A DNA stretch of 64,000 nucleotides, taken from assembly GCA_032717465.1 (NCBI GenBank), contig CM064669.1:41552695-41616694 (forward strand). The letters run 5' to 3'. Source of the DNA: Coenobita brevimanus (Eukaryota; Arthropoda; Malacostraca; Decapoda; Coenobitidae). This document shows positions 1-12,362 of this stretch, piece by piece. Under the pieces are notes generated by a model, which made no database searches, had not been told where the DNA came from, and saw only the letters and a list, made by a program, of their open reading frames with translations. Every line of letters begins with the position of its first letter. The first letter of the stretch is position 1. The position numbers were made by a program, and so were the translations under genes.

Positions 1-590
1 CTCACGTACACATCCATTCTTCCACTATCTCACCCACTCACGCACACATCCATTCTTCCACTACCTCATCCACTCACGCACACATCCATTCTTACACTAC
101 CTCACCCACTCACGCACACATCCATTCTTCCACTACCTCACCCACTCACTCAGCCATGAAATCACCCACCCACATTTACTCACCTACCCACACTCACTCA
201 CCTTCCTACACTCACTCACTCACCTACCCTCCCACCCATGCACTCATATCACTCACTCACCTTCCAACACTCACTCACCTACCCTCCCACCCACCCACCC
301 ACCCACTCACTCACCCAACCACCCACTCACTCACCCATTCACCTACTCAATCACTCATTCACCCACTCTCACCCACTCATCTACCCTTCCACTCACCCAC
401 TCATCTACCCTTCCACTCACCCACTCATCTACCCTTCCACTCACCCACCCACCTGCCCACTCACTCACCCCCATCCACCTAGCCACTCATTCGCTCACAT
501 ACCGACCCACTCACCAGCTCACTCACCCATTCACCCACCCACCCATTTATCCATTCACCCACTCACGCACCCCCTCATCACACCTACACA
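1..590. repeat. CACTCACC-type minisatellite with two unit lengths
   Basis: The first ~150 bases are about four copies of a 36-bp unit built on CACACATCCATTCTTCCACT. Further in, around 360-440, a 24-bp unit containing CACTCACCCACTCATCTACC repeats. The rest is degenerate CACTCACC/CACCCA. The Pro/Thr/His/Ser reading frames here are repeat translations, not genes. Confidence 0.9.
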
Positions 591-1279
<689 letters not shown>

Positions 1280-1315
1280 AAATGAAATGATACACCTGTG
1301 GCTTAACACTGTTTG

Positions 1316-1665
1316 GGGGAGGCGGTGGCTGAATCGGTAGAGAGGTAGCCTGCAGTCCTAATGGACCCAGGATCGAATCCCGGCTGGGGCAGGGAACAGT
1401 TTAAGGATCTGAATTTCCTAAAAAGCAGACTTTCCTGATCTGCCAGATGACCCGCCGACATGTTGTGAAAATACCCCCGCTAATACCAATACACCAGTCC
1501 TGTATGAGACAGCCCTAGCATGTATTCAATATGGATAGTGGGTGTTCGCGCCGAAGTGGTGACATATGGAGGTGTAGGAGGACTACTGGGCCTTGGGATA
1601 GGTCACTGCCCCTAAGAAATAGGTCTTGAAGCCTTTGCCCAGAGTCGGACACGTAAAAAAAAAAA
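1316..1665 (+). mobile_element. tRNA-derived SINE, family A, copy 1
   Basis: The head has a tRNA-like pol III promoter. An A-box-like TGGCTGAATCGG lies at 1326-1337 and a B-box-like GGATCGAATCC at 1370-1380. A body of about 270 bp follows, ending in CAGAGTCGGACACGT and an A-tail (about 1654-1665). The same head, body and tail recur at 38153-38496 and 49659-49998 (+) and, more diverged, at 54444-54740 (-). This repetition shows it is an interspersed SINE rather than a tRNA gene. Open frames inside it are not meaningful. Confidence 0.88.
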
Positions 1666-2734
1666 TGCTGCACGTGGCAAGTCCCCTCTCCCTCTCCCAC
1701 TTCACATAGCTGTACACGAGGGCAAATAAGTCTTCTGTACAATGTCAGGAACAGAGTAAGGCTACAGAATGCAAGGGTTAATTCGGCACACCTAACCCAT
1801 GCAATGTTGTATTCACAAGATGTGGCATATAACGTTCCATGACACATCTTGAGAAAAAATAAAACATCAAGAGTATCATGGGATGATGAAGGACTGAGAA
1901 AATTGTTGCTGAAGGAAAGAGAGTGTCATCTGGAAGACTCTGCCGAATTACGGGATGGAGGAAAGGTTTTTAACGCATTAAAACAAGTAACATGCTTTTT
2001 TTGCGCCAAGTAGAAATAAAACTAATCTTGGAAAACAGGCAAGTCACTCACCCACTTGCCATGACTTGTGATGGACACACTGAGAAAAGGTGAAGGTTGA
2101 GTCATCAATGCATGAATGGCAAGGACTAAATGTATGGTCTACCAAATTTCCAAGTACTTAGCGTTGCCAATCCTCTTTTGTACTAGATGTAAACCGCGGG
2201 AGATTCGATGCAAAGATTCGAACCAGTTACAAGTGAATAGGAAGATGGGTGCTGGAGGATATCCGGGGCTGATGGGTGGTTGGTGCGGTGCAGGGGTTGA
2301 GCGGGGCTGAGTGATCGGATACGAAGATTGGAAGGTCACGCAAGAGTTACTTTTGCTGATACAATACAAAAATTATTAATAGAGGCAATAAGCATTTAGG
2401 ACTGTAATATCACACAGTACAGCTGCACTGCAAGCGTGTAACACATGTCTGAACCATTCTGTTATTATTATTAAAAGTATTGATTTGAGAAGAATTTTCA
2501 CAACAGCAGCAGCGCTTCTATACCTCACCCTTCACCTCCACATAATCAACCACCGTCCAATTCATAGATACGTATACTTCCTCCCTGAACATGGCAAAAT
2601 GGTGTGAAATGAGCAAAGTAAATTATTCATGTTAAGTACCACCAAACGATTTTATTCAGCTGAGAGCAAGTCGTAGCAGTTTGAGAACATACGTGTCATG
2701 TTTCTTGGCATTCAGGTGAAAACTTTCTTCTCGA
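1666..2734. other. No recognisable feature
   Basis: Mostly unique, moderately AT-rich sequence. A B-box-like GGTTCGAATC on the minus strand near 2216-2225 has no partner A box. Confidence 0.5.
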
Positions 2735-2915
2735 AACAAAATGGTGTTGGGAGGCGCCTTCGCACGGTGGCACTGACATAACTGGGTGGTTCATCTACCT
2801 GGTAATGCAAACGACCCCAAGCTCTCTTCCTATCGCCTGATAGAGGGATGGTGGACTTCAGGAGGGGTGCAACTTCAGCCTGCAGTGTACAAGGTTCACA
2901 TTTCAGATGTTCTCT
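2735..2915 (+). repeat. Diverged interspersed repeat, partner at 55.7 kb
   Basis: This segment shares a colinear series of motifs with 55680-55850. They include a GCGCCTTC/ACGCCTTC block followed by CGGTGGCAC, then GGATGGTGGACT, then CTTCAGCCTGCA/CTTCAACCTGCA and a TTCACATTTCAGATG-like end. Similarity is interrupted by indels. No terminal repeats or coding capacity are visible. Confidence 0.5.
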
Positions 2916-3201
2916 GTGTTGCAACAACTATTTCTTCTTGAAATAAATGAAATCAAATGTCCAGAGCAAGAATAAAGTTCAAAATGTGGAAAAGAAAAGA
3001 CGTCAGTGTAGGAGTATTCGGGGCGCTTGTTCGTCGCCAGTGCTAAAGCTTTTCCTCGCGCTGAATAAATCGGGAGAGTTAAGTTGTGGAGTTTTAAAAG
3101 CCTCGGCACGTAATGCAAGACACGCTGTCTCTACAGACGGACAGGGAGAGAATGGTAAGAAAAGGAACATAGGACTACAGTGCTTTATTTTATAAAACGT
3201 G

Positions 3202-3219
3202 AATAATAATAATAATAAC

Positions 3220-3289
<70 letters not shown>

Positions 3290-3301
3290 ATTCCGGTGCA
3301 C

Positions 3302-3347
<46 letters not shown>

Positions 3348-3402
3348 ATTACGGTGTACTTCATATATCTATCTATCTATCTATATATATATATATATAT
3401 AT
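3202..3402. repeat. (AT)n array with repeated 18-bp spacer
   Basis: AT tracts at about 3223-3286, 3305-3344 and 3363-3402 are separated by two near-identical spacers, GTAATTCCGGTGCACTTC and GTAATTACGGTGTACTTC. The last tract contains an internal TATC run. A short AAT run precedes the array. Confidence 0.93.
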
Positions 3403-5984
3403 GAAAAAATGAAGCATGTGATCACCCTAAGGGGGTAATAATTATGTGGTTTTTCTAAGAGCAGAAATATGTAACGATCGAGTGTTTTATTTGATTTATA
3501 AAAAAGGACAGGGAGGGGGAGGGAGGAAACAAGACAAAGACTCCTCTGACAGCTGCATCCACCCCTGCAGCATTGCAAAGGGAACGGAGTATCTATTAAC
3601 TGGGAGGCGGAGGAGAGAACCCCTGGGATCTCACCCTCAATCAGTGTCGGTAAACACTCTATGAGGAGATCTCATCGACGAGCCTATATACTTAACTATA
3701 ATCCTTCGTAACTCCCAAACATAGAGGTGTAAATTTTAATTAAACATCATGCTTTAATCCTCAGACTTGTCTATACTACATCTCCTGAAACAACTAAAAC
3801 ATGAAAACATTAGCATTTGGGGGCCGAAAGCTAATCGTCCGCCAATTTGAATGCAGCAGTGACCCTTTATATCTTCTCTGCACATCTACATAGTCGTTAC
3901 TTTCTGAAGGTTTGGAGAAAATTTGTCCACAACTTGTTATGATATTATAAATACCTATATGGATGATAATATAGGCTTCGAGTGAAAAGGGAGAGAAAGT
4001 CGCGATCTTTCGTGATTTCACGAATTTGGCAATTATTTCATATTTGCCAAAATATGGTGTTGGCTGAGGTACAAGCCACCTGCAGACCAAATCTGAAGAA
4101 AATGTCTGTCCGTTGCTGAGATATTTTTGCCGACATGCAATTTGATATTTGGCGGCGCCATAACAAACAAGCTACAAAAATTCCCGCTTCTTCTTTTCTT
4201 CCTCTTTCCTAGAGTGGTTTCATTCTCCACTGGGATGGAAGAAAGGTAGATTTGTCTTCCCCCAAAAAAGCCAAAGGTAATAGATCGGGAATTAGGCAGC
4301 TTTAACAATTTTGGTCCAGTTTAAACAAAATTTGGTAGAAGGATAGGGAGTAAGCTAAGGACGACGTAAATAAATTTTGAAAATAATGCCAACATTTATG
4401 GACAGAGGGCAGCGGCAAACTTTCCGGCCTTTAACTCAAAAAATTATTTTTCAATTTGGACTAAATGTGATGAAATGACAGATATGGGTACAATTTTGGA
4501 GAATCTCACTTCCAGAGGGAACAATATAATGAGGCCCGAAATAAAGATCATCTGTACTGTCAGACGGTTTGGCATCACATTTAATCTTCAGAGACCTAAA
4601 ATGAAATAATGGCATACTAGTATACAGTCAAATTATGTCATGTATAACATTTATAAATAATAAGTTAACATGGTAAAATGTCCACTAAAAGCTGCTTATT
4701 TATGCAAATTTATGCAAAGCATATATACAAAACCACATACATATACATATGAGAGATTATATACCCTAAATTTTACCCTAAAGTTTTTTCTGAAAGAAAT
4801 GTATGTGTATATTTATGTGTGTTTATGTATATAAACACAGAAGTGAATGTTACCTGGCCACGTAAAAAAAAAAATAACTGGCGAGGAAGAGGTGCTGGGG
4901 AGCTTTTATAAACCAAGAGAATGAACCGTAAGTATTATAAAAGGCTTGTGTGATGGTCAAGCAGGAAGAAGTTTGCGTAAGCAGTTGTCATGTAAGTTTA
5001 AATGGATGTTACGTAATGTGGTAAGTAGAGGTAGTATGTTTCTTGTCAAGTCCTCATACAACTCCTTTACTGTAACGACGTCATTTATTTTAGTCTTGAT
5101 CTTTTCAGACGATCTGATTCAGCTTAGGAATTGCTCCCTAGTAGGGATCAATGAAGGCAATATTTAACCCCTCCTGTTGGAATAATCATTCCTACTATGA
5201 ATAACAACGTTTTACAAGGCAACAACATATTTCAAAGTACCTGCTCGTGGTGAAGTGACTAGCCGATAGGGAAAGCGGTGTTGGAGTGGGTATGGCAGTG
5301 GATTGGCGAACTTAGAGTCCTGGATGTTGCAAGGAAAATTTTCGGGAATTGAATTCGGTACCATCGTATTCATGCCAGGTAGTCTAGTGCTCTGAAGATG
5401 CCAGTCAGGGTGATGATCGCGTGTTAGGAATTGGTTCGAAGGAGGTTATTTGTAATTCCCATCTAAAAAGAATTTTTAAAAATTATACTTTTCTGTCGTT
5501 TGGGAAATCAGTTTTCAAGATATCATCACACTGAAGGGATTAATGGATTTGATATACGGCTGTGTTGTGTGTTGTGTCTATATGTTGATTTCCATTTTGA
5601 GTTAGAGCAGTCTTCCGCTTTTTTTTTTTTTTTTTTTTTTTTTTAATCATTTTCAGGCTCGTATGACCCACACAGCTGAATAATACTGTCTGGCATTAAC
5701 GGGAACAGAATAGTAAAGTTGTTCCAATTACGACATGGTTAATGGTACCAACATTAGTTCACAGGCTCCAACGACTAGCTCTCAAGCAATATTTTGTCTA
5801 GCTTTTGAAGGAACAGAATACCAGAACAAGACAGTCTGAGACTGCAAACTTCCGCCAAGACAGAATGTGTGGTAGATCTTATGGAGATGTTATCTTGTAA
5901 TTTTTGTGCAAGCATTGTTGGCATTATTTATCAAGCTAGAAGCAATAATGTCGAAACTGCCACTATCCCGCAATGTTAGAGAAT
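3403..5984. other. AT-rich DNA, no gene recognised
   Basis: Both strands were read. The open frames of 60-100 codons have no family motif and no coding-like continuity. A poly-T run lies at about 5619-5643. Segment 4030-4330 reads like interspersed-repeat DNA, but no second copy is in the window. Confidence 0.5.
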
Positions 5985-6185
5985 CGTTAAAAAAAAACTC
6001 CTGGATCCGGATGATGATCCGGTTCACCACCAAAATCTAATGGACTGTTCCTTGGGCCATACCCAACTCCTCCCAAAAATTTTAAGCAAAATCCATTCAT
6101 AACTTCTTGAGTAATCCTGCTAACAGGCAAACAAAGAAGCAAACCAACGCCGGTAAAAACAACATCCTTGGCGGAGGTAATTATC
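5985..6185 (+). mobile_element. Interspersed repeat R1, copy 1 (partial)
   Basis: This copy carries the R1 signature series: GGATCCGGATGATGATCCGG, then TTGTTCC-like TGTTCCTTGGGCCATA, then GAGTAATCCTGCTAACAGGC with a run of CAAA-type repeats, and finally CTTGGCGGAGGTAATTAT. The same order appears at 17561-17867 and 46361-46670. It lacks the left part present in those copies. It has no coding capacity and its superfamily is unknown. Confidence 0.75.
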
Positions 6186-7112
6186 CCGACCACGAGTTAT
6201 TTTTTGCTCACTTCTCGCCACACCCATGGCTTTTATTCACTTCCTACAAAAAAAAAGTTCTTGTTTTTTGAGTAGTTCACTTTCTACAAAAAAAAGTTCC
6301 TGTTTTTTGAGTGGTTTCCATTCAAGGCCCATCCAAACAATTAATTTTGTCTTTTTCCTTCTTTACTGATCTTTTCACATATCTCTTGGGGCCGTAAGAT
6401 TATGAACTTTCTTCCGACATCTCTTCTTTACCAGCCAATTTCTTCAGCATTATGGCATATTACTATTCCTTTGTATGCAATGTACGATGAGGGTGATTTC
6501 TAAAGAAAGTAGCCAAGACAAGAGATGCATTCTAAGTGACTTCGGGTTCTTTCGCAACACCACCTTCATAACGATTTATTTTGCACAGCGCACCTCACTA
6601 TCCTCCTATATATTATTCCTATAAACTATGCTGATTCTAAAGAGGTGTACAGTAAATAACATAAACCAAAAGCCAAGGGAAATAGATTTGGAAAAATCTA
6701 TTTCCAAACAAGAGGTAACACAAAGCCTTCCATGCCATTTAGAATACGTCTCATACTACCTGGCTTCACTAAATCGCTGCTGACTGTATTATGTACTGTA
6801 ATGTGTCAACTCATTTAGAGCTGCACAAATGACTTTCAAAAAAAGTTTCACTTGCCTTCCACTACGCGATAAAAAGTATTAAGAAAAAGGCCGTTAGCTC
6901 TGCACATACAGTGTAAGAAAAGAGGGCGAAGAGTTTCCCCTTTCATCACACAGACTGTACACTCAAAGAGAAAAACTAGTTCGTTCTGAACGTCCTGAAT
7001 ATATTCCCTTTGCCAAGAAAGAGGTGATACAATCTGGACAAAAGCTGGCATCCATAGGCCGATGAGTTACCCATAGATGGAGAAAATCGTCCTCCAGTAG
7101 TCAGAAGACATT
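6186..7112. other. No recognisable feature
   Basis: Unique AT-rich sequence. The ~67-codon frame on the minus strand at 6848-7051 has no recognised motif. Confidence 0.5.
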
Positions 7113-7117
7113 GAAAA

Positions 7118-7578
7118 TATAAGCAACGCTAGGCTGTTGCAACCCTCCATCTGACCAAGCACATACCCACCACATCCTTGCACACCTACCCAAGCGCATA
7201 ACTGCCATCACCTCCCTCCCCAATCTTTTCTTTTAAAGGTTACCATAAGGAAAACGCCTTGAGGACACAAAACCTGGGTATTTCAGATTCCTTGCACAGG
7301 TTACATTGAAATCTCTGGATTTTTTTTTTTTTTACTTTTTCATTACTAAAAAAAAACTACATAAGTTACAGCATTCTACTTATCAACAGGCACCAGTTCA
7401 CTATAAGACACATAATTATGTGAAATTATATGACTCTATAGTGAATACTTTCTGAGTCCTGGCCCGGAAACGAAATCTCTATGCCCGGCCAGGCGTCCTG
7501 CCGCCCAACTCTACGGACGGACACCTGTTGATCTCAGTGATAACAAAACCCTCCCCTGACTTTGTCGGGTGGAGGGTA
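7118..7578 (-). mobile_element. Non-autonomous element R2, short copy
   Basis: Read on the minus strand, it begins TACCCTCCACC and contains a CCCTCC/GGAGGG stem near that end. It runs through a GTTTTGTTATCACTGAGATC block and a TGTCCGTCCGTAGAG block, and ends near GTTGC...GTTGCTTATA. Both ends align with 19243-20011, which has a longer middle. An exact 5-bp direct repeat GAAAA flanks it at 7113-7117 and 7579-7583. This fits a transposition event and fixes the ends. No open frame is conserved between the two copies. Confidence 0.78.
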
Positions 7579-7624
7579 GAAAACGACCTTACCAGGAAGA
7601 ATTAATGATGAAGACAGGCACTGG

Positions 7625-7627
7625 ACT

Positions 7628-7663
<36 letters not shown>
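7625..7663. repeat. (GA)n(GACA)n microsatellite
   Basis: A GA run passes into five or so GACA units and a short GA tail. Confidence 0.95.
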
Positions 7664-7899
7664 GAGTCACACAGCCAAACACACTCCCCCTAAAGATCTA
7701 CACAGTGATAGACAAACGGATAAACGAAGTCGCCCAGCTGCTAAAAAAGAAGCAAAAGAGAGAGCAGCGGGCGAGGCAATAAATATACACAAAGAGTTTT
7801 CCAATACTAATAAACGGCTTGACTGGGTACAAGTGCGCCATTATTATAAGAGTAAGACAGCGAAGACGAGGAGGGGCTGATGCAAATTGGAAGATAACT

Positions 7900-8539
7900 G
7901 CAGTTGCGAGCAGTGCAGAAAACTGAGGATTAGCCGAGTGCTTCTCCAAGGAATTATAGAGCCACCTCGAGGGGAACGGGATGGGGTGGTAATGCGAACG
8001 GGAGGGAAAGTGGTGATGAAGGGAGAGGAGGCAAAGGTGTAAAGGAAGGAAAGTTGATGGTTGTAGTGATGAAGAGACTGTTGATTGACTGACTGACGAA
8101 AACAGGACTTGAAAAAAAAAAAATGGGGCGGTGGTGGTCCTAGTGATGATGGGAAAGAGATGAAGCAAGAAGGGTGGATGGTCAGAAGGGGAAAGGAAGG
8201 AAGGATGGGTGGACAGTAATGGTAGCTGGTGGTGATGATTATGAGAACACATTTCACTGACTGAATGAAAACAGCCTTGGACGACAGAACAGCACGGGTG
8301 GTGGTTTTGGCGAGAGCTAGGATGGAAGAATATGGAAAAGGGATGATGAAGGGACAGGAAGGGGTGCTGGTGATTAAAAGAAAAATCCAAAAATTGCAAG
8401 ATTAACCAAGCGCTCATCCAAAGAATTTAGACCACCTTAAGCGTATTCCGGGAGCGAACAGGATGGGATGGGGATGTGGAAAATAGAAGATGAAGGGAGA
8501 TGGAGAGAAAGAGGATGATGACGTAGGGAAAATGATGAA

Positions 8540-8579
<40 letters not shown>

Positions 8580-9262
8580 TTAGGCGATGATAAGGCAGGG
8601 AGGTGGTGATGAAGCGAGAGGGAAACCGGGTAATACGGGAGAGAATGTGATGATGAAAGGAGAAGGGGAGAAAGGAAGTGATGAAGCAAAGATGATGATG
8701 AAGGGTAAGTGGAAGAAAGGGATACGCTGAACTATAAATTAAACGGCACTCTGAGAGCACATACCTCCGTCAACGCAAATACCAGACAACTAAAATCACC
8801 ACTAACATTTAGTCAACTCTTTCGTGACCCATGACCCACATAACCACACACAAAAAAAATTATTGAAACCCACAAATATCTTTTTAAAATATCTTGCGGA
8901 CAATCAAACAAAAGGCAGCCCTGAACCGGGACTCGAACTCAGGTCACCAGCAAAATTTTTTATATACCCTTCCCTGCCCCACGACCCAGGCATCTACAAA
9001 ATATCACCGAAACCCATAAGAAATTGTTGATATATATTATGAACAACAAACATACAGATAAACAGAGGTGAATACATAATCTCCCCTCACTTTCGTTGGC
9101 GTAGGAAAAGATAGCGATGAAGGGAGAGGGACAGAAAGAGGGTGATGAAGTAAGAAAAACGGTGATGAAGACAGGGAGAGTGGGAGGGATGATGATGTGT
9201 GGAAAGGTGATGATGAAGGGAGAATGAAAGAAAGAGGATACTGATATAGGAAAGGTATGAAA

Positions 9263-9314
<52 letters not shown>

Positions 9315-9640
9315 TAACCAAGTGGACTGAAGAGAGAGAGGGAAAGAACGGGAATGAAAAAGTACGGAAGGTGGTGATGAAAGGTGAGGGAGAAAGTGGT
9401 TGATGACGTAAGAAATGTGGTGAAGGGCGAGTGAATGGAGGTGATGAAATTGGGAAAGTGGGGATGAAGGGAGAGGGAGAGGGAGTGAAAGGGGATGATG
9501 AAGTATTGAAGGCGGTGATGAAGGGAGAAAGAAAGGATGTGATGAAGTAGGGAAGGTGATGACGAAGAGAGAAGTGGCTGCTGTGAGGATGAGGGAAAGT
9601 TAATTGACTGACTGCTAAAAATGTACCTGGAAGAATGGAC
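7900..9640. repeat. Purine-rich TGATGAAGGGAGAG minisatellite field
   Basis: The plus strand is a degenerate tandem field of GGTGATGAAGGGAGAGGGAG-type words with spacing of about 30-45 bp. It contains pure GA runs at 8542-8575 and 9263-9311. The long Ser/Phe/His/Pro frames on the minus strand are its translations. A SINE-like insertion interrupts it at 8830-9020. Confidence 0.85.
8830..9020 (-). mobile_element. SINE-like sequence with tRNA B box (family C)
   Basis: On the minus strand a B-box-like GAGTTCGAGTCCCGG lies near 8928-8942. A G-rich A-box-like GGGTCGTGGGGCAGGG lies upstream of it (higher coordinates, about 8970-8990). A GAAACCCAYAA...-type block occurs on both sides, suggesting a partly dimeric element. 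No second full copy is in the window, so the boundaries are approximate. Confidence 0.45.
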
Positions 9641-9725
9641 AGATGGTGGTGGTGGTGGTGTTGGTGGTGTTGGTGGCGGGGAAGAGGAAAAGAATGTGCT
9701 GCGTGTGTGTGTGGGGGGGGGGGGA
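9640..9725. repeat. GGT/TGGTGT repeat and G run
   Basis: GGTGGTGGTGGTGTTGGTGG-type trinucleotide repeat, followed by a GTGTG stretch and a run of about twelve G. Confidence 0.92.
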
Positions 9726-9884
9726 GACAAAACAAGGCTATGAGAAGACGAAAAGACAGGAATGGAAGTCAACGAAGTTGGAAGCAATTCAGAGCACGAA
9801 GAATTAGTCAAACGATCTTTTACGACATTTACAATCACCCTGTCGTCAGGAGGGAAACTGGACGAGGTCGTTGTTGTTGTTGAG

Positions 9885-10345
9885 TGCCTGGTCTGTCTGG
9901 CCGAGCAGACCTATCAATTGCAGGCAAGCAACCGCCTTTGCATGTCCCTCCCGTGTAGTGAACTATTGTTTTTTGTTTGTTTGTTACAGCGAGGCGTGGG
10001 GAAAAGACTGTAGGTTTGGTTTCCGGATGGACGCCCCATCCGCGTCTCTCCACCCAGTTAACAGGACCACCATAATACGTTCCACATCACCACGTGATCT
10101 GATTCTGTTGTTACCACTCAGCACTGTAAACGATTTCCTGGATTCCAGGACACTATTTGGTTTGTCACAGCGTAGAATCACCTGATGTGGAAAGAAGAGA
10201 AATAAAATGACAGGAAGGATGGAAGAAATACAGTCGGAAAAGAGGAGGGCAGACACAGACGACGAAGAATAAGGGTGAAGGAAAAAGTGGGAAGCATTTC
10301 ATCAAGTGAGTGGATGATGGTCCCTACCACCTAGGGTGGTAAGGC
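9885..10345 (+). mobile_element. Modular repeat R3: head 1 plus shared tail
   Basis: Head 1 (9885-10085) contains a CCGAGCAGACC block, then TTGCAGGCAAGCAA, then TTACAGCGAGGCG and a GCGTCTCTCCACCC block. The tail (about 10085-10345) contains GATTTCCTGGATTCC, TTTGGTTTGTCAC, a purine-rich core, then CATCAAGTGAGTGGATGATGG and CTACCACC. Head and tail recur in the same order on the minus strand at 38515-38995. The tail alone recurs attached to a different head at 47331-47820 and 53865-54140. Non-coding. Confidence 0.7.
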
Positions 10346-10352
10346 GGTGATG

Positions 10353-10354
<2 letters not shown>

Positions 10355-10388
<34 letters not shown>
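10355..10388. repeat. (GA)n microsatellite
   Basis: Pure GA run directly downstream of the R3 tail. Confidence 0.97.
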
Positions 10389-10389
<1 letters not shown>

Positions 10390-11044
10390 GGGGGAGGGGT
10401 AGGGGGGAAGAAATTGGTGGCTGTAGAAATGAAAGGGTTGGTGGTGATGACGTGTACTTGAAAGCGGACATGAAGAGAGAGAGGGGGAAGTGGGTGATGA
10501 TGAAAAGAAAAGGGTGGCTGGTGGCTATGGGTTTAAACGGACAATTGAATATACAGTATATAGTGATCAATGAAAATGCACCTCCATGACGGGACATAAG
10601 GGTTAGCAATGGTAGCATAATGATGAAGCAGAAGGGGAAGGTGGTGGTGATTGTGGTGATAATGGAGCGAATAATAATTAAAGAGAATAAGCTAGCAGCA
10701 CTGGGTGGTCACAGTATTTTCATCAGTTCTTTTTGTTGAGCTTCTTAATGGTTGTATAATCAGTGCCACTGTTTTGTTATTGCAACTGTTGCTAGCAATA
10801 TTCCCTCCAAATACTTTTTATATCTACATATCTACTGACTTACTACCGGTGCCACAGCATGCAAATGGTGCGTTCGACCATATTACAGCTATACAATTCT
10901 CATTACCTATACCACACATTAACCTCTCAACTGTGACAGCTATACTCTAATTTCTCACAAACGTCAGATGGTGTCATTCCGTACTTAAAAGATTATAAAC
11001 AACCTCTACAACGTTTCCACTGAAATAATTATGTTTTACATTTT

Positions 11045-11047
<3 letters not shown>
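10389..11047. other. Purine-rich then unique DNA, no gene
   Basis: Purine-rich sequence to about 10690, then about 350 bp of ordinary AT-rich sequence. No motif-bearing frame was seen. Confidence 0.5.
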
Positions 11048-11096
<49 letters not shown>

Positions 11097-12357
11097 ACTG
11101 CGTTCCTTGTGCAAGTCTGCTGGAAGGTGATTGAAAGTGACGGTGGAAGCGCGGCTCTCATCCATCGTCCTTTCCTGCGCTCACTCTTTTTCTTAACCCT
11201 TCTCCTTTTCTCATATTGCCTCTATTCCTCCCACTCCTCTTTTCCTATTCCCCTTTTTCCTCAGAACCTTCCTATCCCTTGTTGTTCTACACTTTCTCAC
11301 TTTCTATTCCTTCCCACTTCCTCTCCCCCGCACTTCCCTCTCCCATTACTACCTACATCTGTCTTCCTATCTCTCCTATCTCCTTCCCACTCCTTTCTAC
11401 CTATCTCTCGCCTCCTCCTGTCCATCCTCTCTTCCCCCTTCTCTCTATCTATCCATCCTCTCTACCTATCCCTCGCCTTCTCCCGTCCCTTCTCTCTCTT
11501 TCCCCCTTCTCTCTTCCTATCCCACATTTCTTTCATTTTCTCGTGTCTCACCATTTCTTCTCACTTCCCCTCCCGCCTTCAACTGTCCTTCTTCTCTCCC
11601 TTCTCTTCCTGTCCAGCTCTCCCTTCTTTCCTCCTACCCTCCATTCTCCTACGGTCTCTTTTCTCCTCCTGTCCCTCCTTTTCTACTTTTCTATCTCACG
11701 TTTTTCTTTCTTCATATGCCTTCTCTTCTCACATATCAGCTCTTTTCCAGTCCCGCCCCTCATTATATCCCTTCTCTTCTCCTATGCCATCTCTTTTGAC
11801 ACTCGCCCTTTACTCTTACGCCTCCTCCTTTCCTAGCCTGCTTTCCAGCATCGTCCATTCCACCTCTCTCCTATCCCTCCATAGTTTCCATGGCTCCTTT
11901 TCGCATATCATTCCTCTTCATATTCCTATCCTATACCTATCCATCCTTTACTTCATATCCCCCACGCTTCCTTTCACTCTTCGTCTGTCTTCTATCTTTT
12001 TTTTTATCTCTCTGTCCCTCTTCTTTTCCTCTTTCTGCTCTTTTGCTACCCCTCCTCTTTTCCTGTTCCTAATATTCCCCCTCTTTTCGTAGCCGCCGTC
12101 TTTTGCTATGCTCTTTCTCATCGTTCTGCCCTCCCGCACCATGTCTTTTCTTATTCCTTCTCCTTCCCTGTACTTTTCTTCTCCTCCTCCCTCCCCCCCT
12201 TCCACATTTTCTATTCTCTCCTAGCCTTCCTCGTACCCTCCCTCCTCATTCTCTCATTCTTTCCCTCCCACTTCTTTTCTCTCATTCTCTCCCTCCCCCT
12301 CCTCCTCTCCCAGTCAATCCCTCCCCTTCTCTCCTCTCCTCTTCATCATCCGTGCTC
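11048..12357. repeat. (CT)n and 1.2-kb polypyrimidine tract
   Basis: A pure CT run (11048-11094) and 75 bp of ordinary sequence precede about 1.2 kb of almost pure C/T on the plus strand, with TCCTCTTTTCTCCTRTCC-like words. The 353- and 206-codon Ser/Leu/Phe/Pro frames here are artefacts of composition. The tract stops abruptly where the LINE at 12363 begins. Confidence 0.9.
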
Positions 12358-12362
12358 AGTTA

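Noticed and set aside
2200..2300. Possible tRNA gene or SINE head on the minus strand (GGTTCGAATC)
   Set aside because: Only a B-box-like word is present; no A box at the proper distance and no cloverleaf stems.
4840..4880. SINE-A tail remnant (CACGTAAAAAAAAAAA)
   Set aside because: Only a short CACGT plus A run matches; the SINE body is absent upstream.
11031..12092. 353-codon plus-strand open frame, apparently secreted/membrane-like (Ser/Leu/Phe/Pro rich)
   Set aside because: It is the translation of a CT microsatellite and a polypyrimidine tract. Parallel long frames exist in other phases and no domain or codon signal is present.
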